DNA of 64,000 bases, from NCBI RefSeq assembly GCF_001586275.1, contig NZ_CP014545.1:1948501-2012500 (forward strand). The letters run 5' to 3'. Made by a program: the position numbers and the translations under genes. This document shows positions 18,166 to 27,493 of the stretch, in pieces. The stretch is from Sphingorhabdus sp. M41. Its GTDB lineage: Bacteria; Pseudomonadota; Alphaproteobacteria; Sphingomonadales; Sphingomonadaceae. The notes under the pieces were generated by a model. It was not told the DNA's origin. It made no database searches and worked only from the letters and a program-made list of their open reading frames with translations. Position 1 is the stretch's first letter. Each line of letters begins with the position of its first letter.

Positions 18166-19131
18166 TTAATCCTCGTCTCCGGCCAATCTTACCGCCACCG
18201 GAGCCGAAAGAAACAGTTGCGCAAGATGATAGAAAATCAGCGGCAATATCACCAAGCCGGCCCGTTCTGGAGCAAAGATTATCGCCGCCAGCGGCGCGCC
18301 AATGGCAACGCTCTTCTGCGCTCCGGAGAATAGCAGTGTTTTTCGATCATGGCGGGCGAATCCCATAAGGCCGCCCAGCAGCCATGTGCCGCCAAAGGCC
18401 AGTCCCAGCCAAAATAACAGAGCAGCAGCCAGCCAGGTAAATTCGGTACCGCTCACCCGGCTCCACATCCCGGCGATGATGGCCGCAGAAAAGGAAACAT
18501 AGACCGCCAGGGCAATTGCCCCCCGGTCGATCCAGCCCGTCAGATCCTTATGCTGCATCACCCAGGGTCGCAGCCATTTTTGAAAAGTCTGCCCCAGAAC
18601 GAACGGCAATAACAATATGGCGGCGAGCTTGATGATTGTCTCGGACGTGATTTCAACGCCAGCGGCGCGCGCGAGCAGCGCAAACAATAGCGGCGACAGA
18701 AAAACTCCGACGAGATTTATGAAGGCGCTAGCGACCACGGAAGCGGCCACATTCCCCCTGGCGATAGCGCAATAGCTGGTTGCCGACTGCACTGTTGAGG
18801 GCAACACACCCAAGAATAGGAAGCCCAGCGCGACGTCGGCAGGCAACACCTGTTCGACCGCCCTGGATAGCAGCAGACCGATTGCCAGCATCACCCCGAA
18901 TACCCAAACGAATATCGTACCCTGCAGCCGGATATTGCTCAACCCTGCCCGCACTTCATGCCGTTCGAGTCGGATACCGTGGAGCAGAAATACTGCAAAA
19001 ATGCCGGCGTTGAATAAAATCCCCGCCACCTCTTTTGCCACCCCCTGCACAGGCAACAGGGTTGCTAGAAGCACCGCTCCGCTGAGCAGCCAGATGAATT
19101 TATCAGTGAGGATCAGACGAACGGTTTGCAT
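18166..19131 (-). CDS. Bile acid:sodium symporter family transporter (YfeH/Rch1-like)
   Basis: The protein has about nine to ten membrane helices over 321 residues and the landmarks of the SBF-like family: LLHGIRLERHEVRAGL in the early region, the LPSTVQSATSYCAIARGN crossover segment and FSGAQKSVAIGAPLA, the second discontinuous helix. These two polar broken helices bind sodium and substrate in ASBT homologues. The subgroup (YfeH/Rch1) is not known to transport bile acids, and a physiological substrate is not established. The gene is alone, convergent with the ABC permease and divergent from typA. Confidence 0.88.
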   Translation of the reverse strand: MQTVRLILTDKFIWLLSGAVLLATLLPVQGVAKEVAGILFNAGIFAVFLLHGIRLERHEVRAGLSNIRLQGTIFVWVFGVMLAIGLLLSRAVEQVLPADVALGFLFLGVLPSTVQSATSYCAIARGNVAASVVASAFINLVGVFLSPLLFALLARAAGVEITSETIIKLAAILLLPFVLGQTFQKWLRPWVMQHKDLTGWIDRGAIALAVYVSFSAAIIAGMWSRVSGTEFTWLAAALLFWLGLAFGGTWLLGGLMGFARHDRKTLLFSGAQKSVAIGAPLAAIIFAPERAGLVILPLIFYHLAQLFLSAPVAVRLAGDED

Positions 19132-19272
19132 ATAGGCTGGGGCAAATGAATTGCCGAAGATGATTTGGCAAGCTTTCTGATGTTGCGGTGCAGCACCAAA
19201 CAGGCTAAGGGCGCGGCAATATCGGGGCTTTGCTTATGGCCGCCCTTTCCTCTTCTAACGGTAGAATTTAAT

Positions 19273-21090
19273 ATGTCCCTTCGCAATATCGCAATCATTG
19301 CGCACGTTGATCACGGCAAAACAACCCTGGTTGACCAGCTTTTCCGCCAATCCGGCACATTTCGCGACAATGAACGTGTCGAGGAACGGGCGATGGATTC
19401 GAACGATCTTGAAAAAGAACGCGGCATCACGATTCTCGCAAAATGCACCAGCGTCGAGTGGAAAGGCACGCGGATCAATATTGTTGATACCCCGGGCCAT
19501 GCCGACTTTGGTGGCGAGGTTGAACGCATCCTGTCGATGGTCGACGGTGTGATTCTGCTCGTCGACAGCGCCGAAGGCGCTATGCCGCAGACCAAATTCG
19601 TGACCGGCAAGGCTCTGGCTCTCGGCCTGAAGCCGATTGTTGTCGTCAACAAGATCGACCGTCCCGATGGCCGCGCTGAAGAAGTGCTCGACGAAGTGTT
19701 CGACCTGTTCGTCAATCTTGACGCCAATGATGAGCAGCTTGATTTCCCTTCGCTCTTCGCCAGCGGCCGCAACGGCTATGCCGGTACGAGCCCGGATGTA
19801 CGTGAAGGCGATCTGTCTCCCCTGTTCGACAAGATTATCGAACATGTGCCGGAGCCTGACGTTGATCCGGACGCTGAATTCAAGTTTCTCGTCACGTTGC
19901 TCGACCGCGACAATTTTGTGGGCCGCATTCTCACCGGCAAGGTTGAAAGCGGAAAAATCGACATTAACATGCCGATCCATGCGATCGATATGGACGGCAA
20001 CATCGTCGAAACCGGCCGCGCCACCAAGATCATGGCCTTTAACGGCCTTGAACGGGTCCCTGTGGAAAGCGCCAAGGCGGGTGATATCATTTCCCTTGCC
20101 GGCCTGACAAAAGCGACCGTTTCCAACACAATCTGCGATGTTTCGGTAAAAACACCGATTGCTGCACAACCGATCGATCCACCAACACTGTCCATGCGCT
20201 TTGCGGTGAATGACAGTCCGGTTGCCGGCCGCGAAGGCGACAAGGTTACCAGTCGCGTGATCCGCGATCGCCTCGCACGCGAAGCCGAATCCAATGTCGC
20301 GATCAAAGTCACCGAAAGCGACGACAAGGACAGCTTTGAAGTTGCTGGCCGCGGCGAATTGCAACTCGGCGTGCTGATCGAGACGATGCGCCGCGAAGGC
20401 TTTGAGCTGGGCATTTCCCGTCCGCGGGTTCTCTACCGCGAAGAAAATGGCAAACGCCAGGAACCTTATGAAACCGTTGTCATCGACGTTGATGACGAAT
20501 ATTCCAGCACTGTGGTTTCCAAGATGCAGCGCCGCAAGGCGGAACTGACCGAGCAGCGTCCTTCCGGCGCTGGCAAGACCCGTCTGACCTTCTCCGCACC
20601 TTCGCGCGGCCTGATCGGCTATCATGGCGAATTTCTGTCCGACACCCGCGGCACCGGCCTGATGAACCGTCTGTTTGAAAAATATGACGATTATAAGGGC
20701 GTCATCGAAGGCCGTCCGGTTGGCGTGCTGGTGTCCAATGGTACTGGCAACACGGCAGCTTATGCGCTGAACATGCTCGAAGAGCGCGGCGTACTGTTTA
20801 TCGGCGCACAGACCCCGGTTTACGAAGGCATGATCATTGGCGAAAATGCCAAGCCTGGCGATCTCGACGTCAACCCGATGAAATCAAAAGCGCTGACCAA
20901 CTTCCGGGTCTCCGGCAAGGAAGACGCCATCCGTCTGACCACGCCGAAAGTCATGACGCTGGAACAGGCCATTGCCTATATCGACGATGACGAACTGGTC
21001 GAGGTAACGCCCAAGAATATCCGCCTGCGCAAACGCTATCTCGATCCAAACGATCGCAAGAAAGCGTCCCGTCAAGCAGCGGCTGCCTAA
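19273..21090 (+). CDS. typA: Ribosome-associated GTPase TypA/BipA
   Basis: TypA is a translational GTPase of the EF-G family that binds 70S ribosomes and supports growth under stress and 50S assembly. The G1 motif is [11 protein letters not shown]3 is [12 protein letters not shown] and G4 is NKID. The start at 19273 gives [16 protein letters not shown], which is the usual N-terminus; the longer frame is not needed. The 605-residue length is normal. The C-terminus ([17 protein letters not shown]) is intact, but a second diverged copy of this 3' end lies 1.8 kb downstream, and the gene has no terminator directly after it, so something has been inserted between typA and its original downstream sequence. 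Confidence 0.96.
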   Translation: MSLRNIAIIAHVDHGKTTLVDQLFRQSGTFRDNERVEERAMDSNDLEKERGITILAKCTSVEWKGTRINIVDTPGHADFGGEVERILSMVDGVILLVDSAEGAMPQTKFVTGKALALGLKPIVVVNKIDRPDGRAEEVLDEVFDLFVNLDANDEQLDFPSLFASGRNGYAGTSPDVREGDLSPLFDKIIEHVPEPDVDPDAEFKFLVTLLDRDNFVGRILTGKVESGKIDINMPIHAIDMDGNIVETGRATKIMAFNGLERVPVESAKAGDIISLAGLTKATVSNTICDVSVKTPIAAQPIDPPTLSMRFAVNDSPVAGREGDKVTSRVIRDRLAREAESNVAIKVTESDDKDSFEVAGRGELQLGVLIETMRREGFELGISRPRVLYREENGKRQEPYETVVIDVDDEYSSTVVSKMQRRKAELTEQRPSGAGKTRLTFSAPSRGLIGYHGEFLSDTRGTGLMNRLFEKYDDYKGVIEGRPVGVLVSNGTGNTAAYALNMLEERGVLFIGAQTPVYEGMIIGENAKPGDLDVNPMKSKALTNFRVSGKEDAIRLTTPKVMTLEQAIAYIDDDELVEVTPKNIRLRKRYLDPNDRKKASRQAAAA

Positions 21091-21147
21091 ACCTGATTCT
21101 TTCCGCTGGCTCGACGAATATTATTATTTGATCTAAGTCGGCGGAAA

Positions 21148-22650
21148 TTAAAATCCCGATGGTTCGACGACAAATATTTCGCCGTCTGAGTCGGCGAGAA
21201 TTAGGTTATTTTCTCGATCGGTCCCGATCGCAACGATAGCATCCAGACTACCGGCATCTGATTCAAAATCGGTGTTGAGAAGTTCGTATCGTGACGGGGG
21301 CACTATTCCTTGCCCCATCAGGTCATTTATCCGGACGGCCCAAATTTTTCCGCTGTTCCTGTCTGCAAAGATATACTTTGACTGCAAGCTGACAATCGGT
21401 CCGGTATAGATCGCACCAGCAACTACCGAACTCCCCGCTCTATCACCACTGCCTCTTGCATATTCGGTCACCGATGCCGTCAAAGTCTCTGTCGTACTGC
21501 CTGTCGCCGCTGTGCTGCCTTCGAAAAAGGGCCACCCGAAATTTGAGCCGCCGACATTGTGAAACAGGAAATTTATTTCTTCTGAAAAAGAGCTACCGCG
21601 GTCAGCAAAATATATTCCATCGCCGAACAAACTCCCACTTTTTGGGTCCTGCAAACCGAGTGCATAAACAAAGCGATCCCCGCCGCCCGCAGCGTAAGGA
21701 TTTCCTGGAGGAGCGAGAAAAAATATGGGGGCAGCTCCAGCATATGGATCCGGATTTGGTCGTAACCTTAGCACCTTGCCAAGTTTCGAATTAGGGTTTT
21801 GACCATTATCGACATCGCCCGCATCACCAACCATCACATAGAGATCGTTATCCGGACTAAATCCCAGCCAGCCGCCATAATTTATGTCGGAATCGTGCGG
21901 AATTTCAAACTGAGTGCCACTGCCCAGCAACGATTCAGGTGTGAGTCGATTGATTTTTCGGATCGAAATATCACTTCCTGAACTAGCGAAGGGACCGCTC
22001 CTTGCCGCAGTCACGAAAGCCCAATAAGTGTTATTGGCCGAAAAAGCAGGGTCAACCGTCAGCCCCAAAAGCCCGCCTTCGCCTGCCGTATTTACGTTGA
22101 GAAGAGTTCGGTCGAGACTGCGCGTCCCATCGACTGTATCCATTTCATAAATATTGCCGCCCCGCTCTGCCACAAACACTTTTGCTTGGCTCGGGATCGT
22201 CGCAATAACGGAGACGTCATTCAATCCAGTCGTCAGGCGACGAACGCGAATTCCTTCACGATCATTCTCCACCGTAACCGTCGCGTTGGTGCTAGCGGTC
22301 AGACTGCCATCGCTGACGATAACGGAGACATTGTACACATTGTTCATGTCGGTATCGGTCGGCAGTTCGAAATTCGGCGCGGTCCTGAATGACAATGCCC
22401 CGGAGGAACTGATGACAAAGTCATCGGCATCGGTACCAGCAACGGAAAAACTCAATTGATCGCCATCTGGATCATTCGCCTGCGCGGTCAGCACATTTAT
22501 CTGATTTTCTTTGGTCATTTGAGGCGCGATAGCCAAAATTTGTGGTCGGGAATTCGCCGATGGTGGAAGTTGCACTGGCGAGGACGAACTGCTTCCACCG
22601 CCACATCCAGCAAGTAGAAATGAAGAGACTACAAATAACGAACTACGCAT
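21148..22650 (-). CDS. Lipoprotein with cadherin-like domain and PQQ-type sugar dehydrogenase beta-propeller
   Basis: A lipobox (FLLAGC, lipidated C16) and a glycine/serine linker lead into a cadherin-like Ig-fold (about residues 35-130; DPDGDQLSFSVAG and a strand ending NATVTVEN). The rest is a six-bladed propeller of the glucose/sorbosone dehydrogenase type: VFVAERGGNIYEMD, EGGLLGLTVDPAFS and the D-x-D-containing GDAGDVDNGQNP. These proteins are surface- or periplasm-exposed sugar oxidoreductases, though many lack activity. The gene is AT-richer than its neighbours and opposes typA. It sits exactly in the segment that separates typA from a displaced copy of its own 3' end, so it was probably acquired by insertion. 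Confidence 0.82.
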   Translation of the reverse strand: MRSSLFVVSSFLLAGCGGGSSSSSPVQLPPSANSRPQILAIAPQMTKENQINVLTAQANDPDGDQLSFSVAGTDADDFVISSSGALSFRTAPNFELPTDTDMNNVYNVSVIVSDGSLTASTNATVTVENDREGIRVRRLTTGLNDVSVIATIPSQAKVFVAERGGNIYEMDTVDGTRSLDRTLLNVNTAGEGGLLGLTVDPAFSANNTYWAFVTAARSGPFASSGSDISIRKINRLTPESLLGSGTQFEIPHDSDINYGGWLGFSPDNDLYVMVGDAGDVDNGQNPNSKLGKVLRLRPNPDPYAGAAPIFFLAPPGNPYAAGGGDRFVYALGLQDPKSGSLFGDGIYFADRGSSFSEEINFLFHNVGGSNFGWPFFEGSTAATGSTTETLTASVTEYARGSGDRAGSSVVAGAIYTGPIVSLQSKYIFADRNSGKIWAVRINDLMGQGIVPPSRYELLNTDFESDAGSLDAIVAIGTDRENNLILADSDGEIFVVEPSGF

Positions 22651-22819
22651 TTTTTACCAAACTCCCAACAAATTAGAAGGATTGATAACTTTCTAAATTT
22701 TGGCTGACAAGGTTAATCCAATGAATTTTGACGGCTGCCATAAATTTGGCTCGGTATAAAAATTCCACGAGTTCATAGGATAAAAAAATGAATGACTTTC
22801 GGTCGTTAAGAGCGGTGGT

Positions 22820-22885
22820 CTGCGCAAACGCTACCTGGATCCGAACAAATGCAAGAAAGTGTCAATCCAGATGGACACGGCTTAG
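22820..22885 (+). pseudogene. Displaced, diverged copy of the typA 3' end
   Basis: Translation gives [21 protein letters not shown] and then TAG. The last 21 codons of typA (21025-21090) give [21 protein letters not shown] and then TAA, so the two align end to end with the stop codon in the same place. CTGCGCAAACGCTA is identical in both (21025-21038 and 22820-22833), and several later differences are at third codon positions. This looks like the original 3' end of typA, separated from the gene when the intervening 1.7 kb arrived carrying its own version of the tail. A terminator follows 15 bases later. Confidence 0.75.
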
Positions 22886-22900
22886 AACGACGACAGCTAT

Positions 22901-22930
22901 AAAAAAGGCGGCCCGCAAGACCGCCCTTTT
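22901..22930. terminator. Bidirectional terminator
   Basis: AAAAAAGGCGG (22901-22911) pairs with CCGCCCTTTT (22921-22930) with one bulged base around CCCGCAAGA. A-run on one side and T-run on the other make it usable on both strands. It serves the outer-membrane protein gene from the minus strand and would have served the original typA transcript from the plus strand. Confidence 0.75.
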
Positions 22931-22951
22931 CATATCCACTTGCAGTATCCG

Positions 22952-23788
22952 TTAGAAACGGAACGCCGCAGTCAATCTGATGCTATGCAGATCGAAGTCT
23001 GGATCGCTGCGTTTCATGTCTGTGCCACCGGATGCCAAAAGAAACGGGTTGGTAGCGCCTGCCGTGCCTGGACCTACATTTACGACATAATCATCATCAT
23101 TATACCGGGTGAAGAGATATTCGAGACCCATGGTAATATTGTCGGTGACCTTGGCCTCTGCGCCGACACCACCGGTCCAACCGAAGCTTTCGGTTTTCCC
23201 ATTGTCGGTGAAGCTATTCGCACCATTGGTGGTGGTGAAGCTATTGTCGATCTTGGCATAGGATATACCGCTGGTGGCATAGAAAAGAACACCGCCAGGA
23301 GTGTATCCAATCCGGCCACGGGCACCGATGGCATAGTCCAGTTGGCGAGTGAAGGTGTACGACGCCGGTGTGGTGCTGAACCCTGTCACGCTATCAGTCG
23401 ATTCACTGCGACCGGCATCGACGACAAAACCGACAACAAGATTGCCATATTGCTTGTCCGCGCCTGCACGAACATAATAATCAATATCGTCCTTGTCATT
23501 CTGACAACCCGCTGTGCGAACACTGCCGTTTGCAGCGCCATTACAGAAGCCGGGCGAGAACGCATTCGCGCCGGTAATCGTGTTCACGTTATTGTCAAAA
23601 CTGCCATCACGGTTGGTGTCGAATGTGATGCTTTCGTTCCGGTCATTGGTCTGGGCGCCCAGTCCAAAGGATCCGCCGATATAGAAACCGTCGAATTCCG
23701 TATTTTCAATTTCCTGCGCCTGGGCGGGAACAGCGGCGATTGCCGTAAGCATAGTGGCTGCGCCAAGCGCGCATTTGATGGGGGACAT
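22952..23788 (-). CDS. Outer-membrane beta-barrel protein (OmpA-like barrel / Omp25 type)
   Basis: A signal peptide (residues 1-24, ending AQAQ) is followed by alternating amphipathic strands beginning DGFYIGGSFGLGAQT and ending with RLTAAFRF; the terminal phenylalanine is the BAM recognition signal. Strands such as YAIGARGRIGYTPGG and TGGVGAEAKVTDNITMGLEY are characteristic of the Omp25/31-like eight-stranded porin-family fold common in alphaproteobacteria. Asparagine/aspartate-rich loops suggest surface exposure. Function is probably structural or in outer-membrane integrity. The 336-bp region upstream (23789-24124) shows no gene. Confidence 0.88.
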   Translation of the reverse strand: MSPIKCALGAATMLTAIAAVPAQAQEIENTEFDGFYIGGSFGLGAQTNDRNESITFDTNRDGSFDNNVNTITGANAFSPGFCNGAANGSVRTAGCQNDKDDIDYYVRAGADKQYGNLVVGFVVDAGRSESTDSVTGFSTTPASYTFTRQLDYAIGARGRIGYTPGGVLFYATSGISYAKIDNSFTTTNGANSFTDNGKTESFGWTGGVGAEAKVTDNITMGLEYLFTRYNDDDYVVNVGPGTAGATNPFLLASGGTDMKRSDPDFDLHSIRLTAAFRF

Positions 23789-24062
23789 AATAAACTCCTC
23801 TTTATACTCAACTAATATCGAGACACATCAAGCGCATGGCAGCGGTTATGGTTGCATCGTAAACTGGATAAGCTGAGGGTGTGATATTTAAGCGACAAAA
23901 TTTTGGCCACGCGGATTCAGACGGTTGAAACGCAGGATTCTATATGTTCCAAGATGAATATATCCCGGAGAAAAGGCGATCAGTCCAATCGACAGGCAAT
24001 GGTCTGCAGAGATGCAATCAGCATAAAAGCCTGCGTTAGAAATTGCTTCGTCCCACGGAGGC

Positions 24063-24074
24063 GGCTTGATTATC
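24063..24074 (+). promoter_or_regulatory. GGCTTGATTATC element, first copy
   Basis: The 12-mer GGCTTGATTATC occurs 62 bp before the DUF805 start codon and again at 24571-24582, 61 bp before the DUF3297 start codon, with partial similarity continuing for a dozen bases. TTGATT could be a -35 box. The equal spacing suggests a shared promoter or regulatory element rather than coincidence, but no clear -10 follows. Confidence 0.35.
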
Positions 24075-24124
24075 TGTTTATTTCCCGTAATCTCGACGCG
24101 ATTGGGCTCGATAGGAGAAGGATC

Positions 24125-24526
24125 ATGCAATGGATGTTGATGCCACTGCGGCGTTATGCGGATTTTAGCGGACGTTCCAGACGCAAAGAATATTGGATGT
24201 TCTTCCTGCTAATTTTGCTCATCGGCGTGGTCCTGGGACTGATAACCGGCACATTTACCGCGACATCAGACCCTACAAATGATTTACAGATGGCAACGTG
24301 GAGTTCGAGCTCAATCTTGCTGGGGCTATTTTACCTGGCGATTTTCATTCCCGCTCTCGCAATACAGGTTCGCCGCTTTCACGATCAGGACAAGACAGGC
24401 TGGCTTGTCTTGCTGAATTTTATTCCATTCATTGGTGGATTGATCGTGCTTGTATTCATGTGCCTTGAAGGTACCCGTGGAGCAAATCGATATGGCCCCG
24501 ATCCGAAATCGGAGGAAAAGGCCTAG
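24125..24526 (+). CDS. DUF805 family membrane protein
   Basis: DUF805 proteins are small inner-membrane proteins of unknown function. The family hallmarks are present: an N-terminal amphipathic YADFSGRSRRKEYWMF, three to four membrane helices, and the IQVRRFHDQDKTGWLVLL loop with the conserved RR-x-HD-x-x-x-xGW. The 133-residue length is typical. The ATG at 24125 is preceded by GGAGAAGG; upstream in-frame codons lack support. The conserved charged loop suggests interaction with a lipid or protein partner, but nothing specific is known. Confidence 0.88.
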   Translation: MQWMLMPLRRYADFSGRSRRKEYWMFFLLILLIGVVLGLITGTFTATSDPTNDLQMATWSSSSILLGLFYLAIFIPALAIQVRRFHDQDKTGWLVLLNFIPFIGGLIVLVFMCLEGTRGANRYGPDPKSEEKA

Positions 24527-24570
24527 GATGTTTTGGATTCATAAGATGTCCTGGGTCAGCGAACCGGGAA

Positions 24571-24582
24571 GGCTTGATTATC
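24571..24582 (+). promoter_or_regulatory. GGCTTGATTATC element, second copy
   Basis: This is the second occurrence of the 12-mer described at 24063-24074, located 61 bp before the DUF3297 start in the 105-bp gap between the two genes. If it is a promoter element it would start the transcript of the DUF3297-SDR-crotonase operon. Confidence 0.35.
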
Positions 24583-24631
24583 CGCCTGTTTGTGGCAAAG
24601 CGCCGCAAGCAAATTGGAGTATGAAAAGAAC

Positions 24632-24949
24632 ATGACCGACAACCAGCAACCCGACACCGCAAACAGCGCAGCATCCGGCCCGGACGTCCCGCCGGACCGT
24701 CTTGCCATCAATCCACGCAGTCCGCATTATGGCGGCGACTTGCTGTCTCGCGGAATCGGGATCAACTTTCGCGGTGACCGCAAACATAATATCGAAGAAT
24801 ATTCCGTTTCCGAAGGCTGGGTGAAGGTCCAGGCCGGGAAGACCATGGATCGCAAAGGCAATCCGTTGCTGATCAAGCTAAACGGGGAAGTGGAAGCTTG
24901 GTTTGAAGATCTGGGCGACGACGCACCGAAGCATAGCAAGGCGGGATAA
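24632..24949 (+). CDS. DUF3297 family protein
   Basis: The 105-residue protein has the block DRLAINPRSPHYGGDLLSRG and the C-terminal NPLLIKLNGEVEAWFED, which define DUF3297, a family of small cytoplasmic proteins of unknown function found in proteobacteria. The TAA stop overlaps the ATG of the following SDR gene as TAATG, so the two are translationally coupled. An in-frame upstream ATG-like codon at 24590 lacks a ribosome-binding site. Confidence 0.85.
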   Translation: MTDNQQPDTANSAASGPDVPPDRLAINPRSPHYGGDLLSRGIGINFRGDRKHNIEEYSVSEGWVKVQAGKTMDRKGNPLLIKLNGEVEAWFEDLGDDAPKHSKAG

Positions 24950-25779
24950 TGACTGACAGTTTCTCCGGCAAGGTTATCTGGATCACCGGAGCATCCTCCG
25001 GGATTGGTGAAGCATTGGCAAAGGCCTTTTCTGCACAAGGCGCCCACATCATCCTGTCTGGCCGCCGGACGGAGGCACTTGAACAAGTTGCCGCCGATAT
25101 CCGAACCGATACGTTGATCCTGCCCTTTGAGACAACCGATTATGATGCCCTGCCTGCAAAGATTGAGGAAGCGCGAAACTGGAAGGGCAAGGTCGACATT
25201 CTAGTCAACAATGCCGGCATCAGCCAGCGCAGTCTGGCGCTCGACACCCATCCCGACGTGCATCACAAGATCATCAATATCGATTTGCTCGCCCCGATCT
25301 GGCTGACCCAGTTGCTGCTGCCGCATATGATCGCGGCTGGTGGCGGGCATATTGTCGGGATTAGCTCTGTAGCGGGACGTGTGGGCGTGCCTCTGCGCAC
25401 TGCTTATTGCGCTGCCAAGCATGGACTGATCGGCTATATGGATGCCTTGCGCGCCGAAACCGAGAAAATGCATGATATCCATGTCACCAATATCCTGCCA
25501 GGGTCCATTCGCACCAATGTCTCGCGCAACGCGCTGACCAATGAAGGCGAGCGCCGCGGGAAATCCGATGTCGCGATCGACAATGGCATGGAACCGGATG
25601 AATGTGCGCGGCAGATTCTGGAGGCTGTAGCCAATAATGTTCCTGAGCTTCTCATCGCTGAAGGAATGGAGCAACAAATCGCATTGTTGCGACAGAGTGA
25701 TCCAGAGCAATGTTTTGCAATCACCGGTGCGATGGGCGCACAAATCGCCCAAAAATATGAAACGGGAGACAGTGACTGA
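24949..25779 (+). CDS. Short-chain dehydrogenase/reductase
   Basis: This is a classical SDR of 276 residues. The cofactor motif is TGASSGIGEA, the structural NNAG motif is present, and the catalytic Tyr-Lys pair is in RTAYCAAKHG with the serine in GISSVAG upstream. The substrate is a ketone or alcohol, unknown. It lies in an operon between DUF3297 and a crotonase, both overlaps being a few bases (TAATG and TGATG). That gene order suggests a lipid or carbon-chain catabolic step in which hydroxyacyl and enoyl intermediates meet. Confidence 0.9.
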   Translation: MTDSFSGKVIWITGASSGIGEALAKAFSAQGAHIILSGRRTEALEQVAADIRTDTLILPFETTDYDALPAKIEEARNWKGKVDILVNNAGISQRSLALDTHPDVHHKIINIDLLAPIWLTQLLLPHMIAAGGGHIVGISSVAGRVGVPLRTAYCAAKHGLIGYMDALRAETEKMHDIHVTNILPGSIRTNVSRNALTNEGERRGKSDVAIDNGMEPDECARQILEAVANNVPELLIAEGMEQQIALLRQSDPEQCFAITGAMGAQIAQKYETGDSD

Positions 25780-26555
25780 TGGCCTTGATATTGCTGGACA
25801 AGTCAGGCGGAGTTGCCACGATCACGCTGAATCGTCCGGAAGCCATGAACGCTTTGTCCCATGCATTGCGGAGCGAACTATTCGACGCTTGCCAGGATAT
25901 TTCCCAAGATGATAATATTCGTGCTGTCATCGTCACCGGGGCGGGTGAACGGGCCTTTACCGCCGGCCTCGATCTCAAGGAACTGGGAAAACAGGGCCTC
26001 GGTGCGGCCACCGATCAGAATCCCGCGCGCAATCCCTGTCGGGCACTGGAATCGCTGAACGTGCCCGTAATTGGTGCTATCAACGGTGTCGCAATCACCG
26101 GTGGCTTTGAACTGGCGCTGGCCTGCGATATCCGCATCGCCTCGACCAATGCCCGATTTGCCGACACCCACGCCCGGGTCGGGATCATTCCCGGCTGGGG
26201 TCTGTCTCAGAAACTTTCGCGATTCATCGGCCTGTCGAGAGCCTGCGAACTCAGCTTCACTGGCCAGTTTCTTGACGCCCAAACCGCTTGCGACTGGGGT
26301 CTGGTCAACCATGTCTATGCAGCCGACGAACTGATGCCGAAGGCCCGCGCTCTGGCTGCGGACATGGCCAGCATCGATCCCGAATTTCTCAAAACCTATA
26401 AAAAGCTGATCTTCGAAGGCTATGACCGCAATTTTAGCGACGCGATGGCGCTGGAAAAACAGACAACCGACGCCTGGAATGACAATGTAACGGCGGAAGA
26501 CGTCGAACAGCGACGACTGGCGGTAATCGAGCGGGGCCGGGCTCTGAAAGACTGA
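25779..26555 (+). CDS. Enoyl-CoA hydratase/isomerase (crotonase) family protein
   Basis: The 258-residue protein has the crotonase fold. The first oxyanion-hole segment is AFTAGLDLKEL and the second is GGFELALACD, which contains one of the two acidic residues of hydratases. In the segment where hydratases carry the second glutamate (usually LPE-x-x-LG-x-x-PG) this protein has ADTHARVGIIPGWG, so that glutamate is replaced. It may therefore be an isomerase, a thioesterase-type member or a hydratase with altered chemistry. Translation is coupled to the SDR upstream. Confidence 0.88.
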   Translation: MALILLDKSGGVATITLNRPEAMNALSHALRSELFDACQDISQDDNIRAVIVTGAGERAFTAGLDLKELGKQGLGAATDQNPARNPCRALESLNVPVIGAINGVAITGGFELALACDIRIASTNARFADTHARVGIIPGWGLSQKLSRFIGLSRACELSFTGQFLDAQTACDWGLVNHVYAADELMPKARALAADMASIDPEFLKTYKKLIFEGYDRNFSDAMALEKQTTDAWNDNVTAEDVEQRRLAVIERGRALKD

Positions 26556-26557
26556 CT

Positions 26558-27463
26558 TCAGCTTTTCGAACCGAGCAGAAATCCAGTAATTTCATCCAGC
26601 GCCCTTTTCGCCTCGGGAATGGGAAACAGCATCCAGACATGCTGCATCCGTTCATAGACCTTCAGCTCAATCTGCGCGCCGCATTCATCGCCCTTCTTTT
26701 TCAGCCGCAACGAGTCCGCCAGCAACACTTCATCGGATCCCGCAAATACCAGCATCGGCGGCAATCGATCAACCGGCTCGAACAAGGGGCTGTCCGGGAA
26801 CATCGCCGGGTCCTCGCCTTCCCGCATCCACCAGGAACCGAGGCGGTGAATACCCTCCACCGAAATAAGCACATCGGTCTTTTCCAGTTCCGCCTGCATC
26901 TCGTCAGCAGCTGTTTGGTCAAGATAGGGACTGAGCAGTACCAATTTGCCCGGCAAAGCCCTGTTCTGGTTGCGCAGCATCTGGGACAGGCCAAGCGAGA
27001 AGCCACCACCCGCGCTATCGCCCATTACCACAATATTCGCCGCGCCATATCGCGAAACGGCCTGTTCAAACGCCTCCATCACCATGGCATAGCTGCTGTC
27101 CCATTTATGCTCCGGTGATAGCGGATAGATCGGCACCGTGACGCTTGCGCCGGTCTTGCGGATCAGTTTTTTGATGAAGTGCCAGTGCAGCGAAACGATG
27201 TTAAACGCATAGCCGCCGCCATGCAGGTAGAAAATATGCAGAGAAGTACCGTTATTCCGTGGATCAAACCGGTATAGGGGATGACCATCAATCGCGATTT
27301 TCTCGATATCGCAATTCTTGCGCAGCCAGCGAACGGGAGACGCATGACCCCGTGCATGATCACGCGCGATATATTTCTCGGCATTGCCGGGCTTGAGCAG
27401 ATGGTTTTTCAGCCCGGAAATACGGACGATAAAAAACAGCAAGCGCGCCCGTAAACTGATCAT
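26558..27463 (-). CDS. Alpha/beta hydrolase, hormone-sensitive lipase family
   Basis: This is a carboxylesterase of the HSL family. The oxyanion motif is HGGGY (from H81), the nucleophile is S150 in GDSAGGG, the acid is in VFAGSDEVLL and the histidine in MQHVW near the C-terminus. The hydrophobic N-terminus (SLRARLLFFIVRISGL) may attach it to the membrane. Length is 301 residues. It converges on the crotonase gene with two bases between them. Likely substrates are short- or medium-chain esters. Confidence 0.9.
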   Translation of the reverse strand: MISLRARLLFFIVRISGLKNHLLKPGNAEKYIARDHARGHASPVRWLRKNCDIEKIAIDGHPLYRFDPRNNGTSLHIFYLHGGGYAFNIVSLHWHFIKKLIRKTGASVTVPIYPLSPEHKWDSSYAMVMEAFEQAVSRYGAANIVVMGDSAGGGFSLGLSQMLRNQNRALPGKLVLLSPYLDQTAADEMQAELEKTDVLISVEGIHRLGSWWMREGEDPAMFPDSPLFEPVDRLPPMLVFAGSDEVLLADSLRLKKKGDECGAQIELKVYERMQHVWMLFPIPEAKRALDEITGFLLGSKS

Positions 27464-27493
27464 GTTTTTCTCCGAAATCGAAACCTCAAATGG

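Noticed and set aside
21091-21160. A terminator directly after typA
   Set aside because: Only a loose TTTCCGC/GCGGAAA pair separated by more than 30 bases is found; it is not convincing and overlaps the end of the opposite gene.
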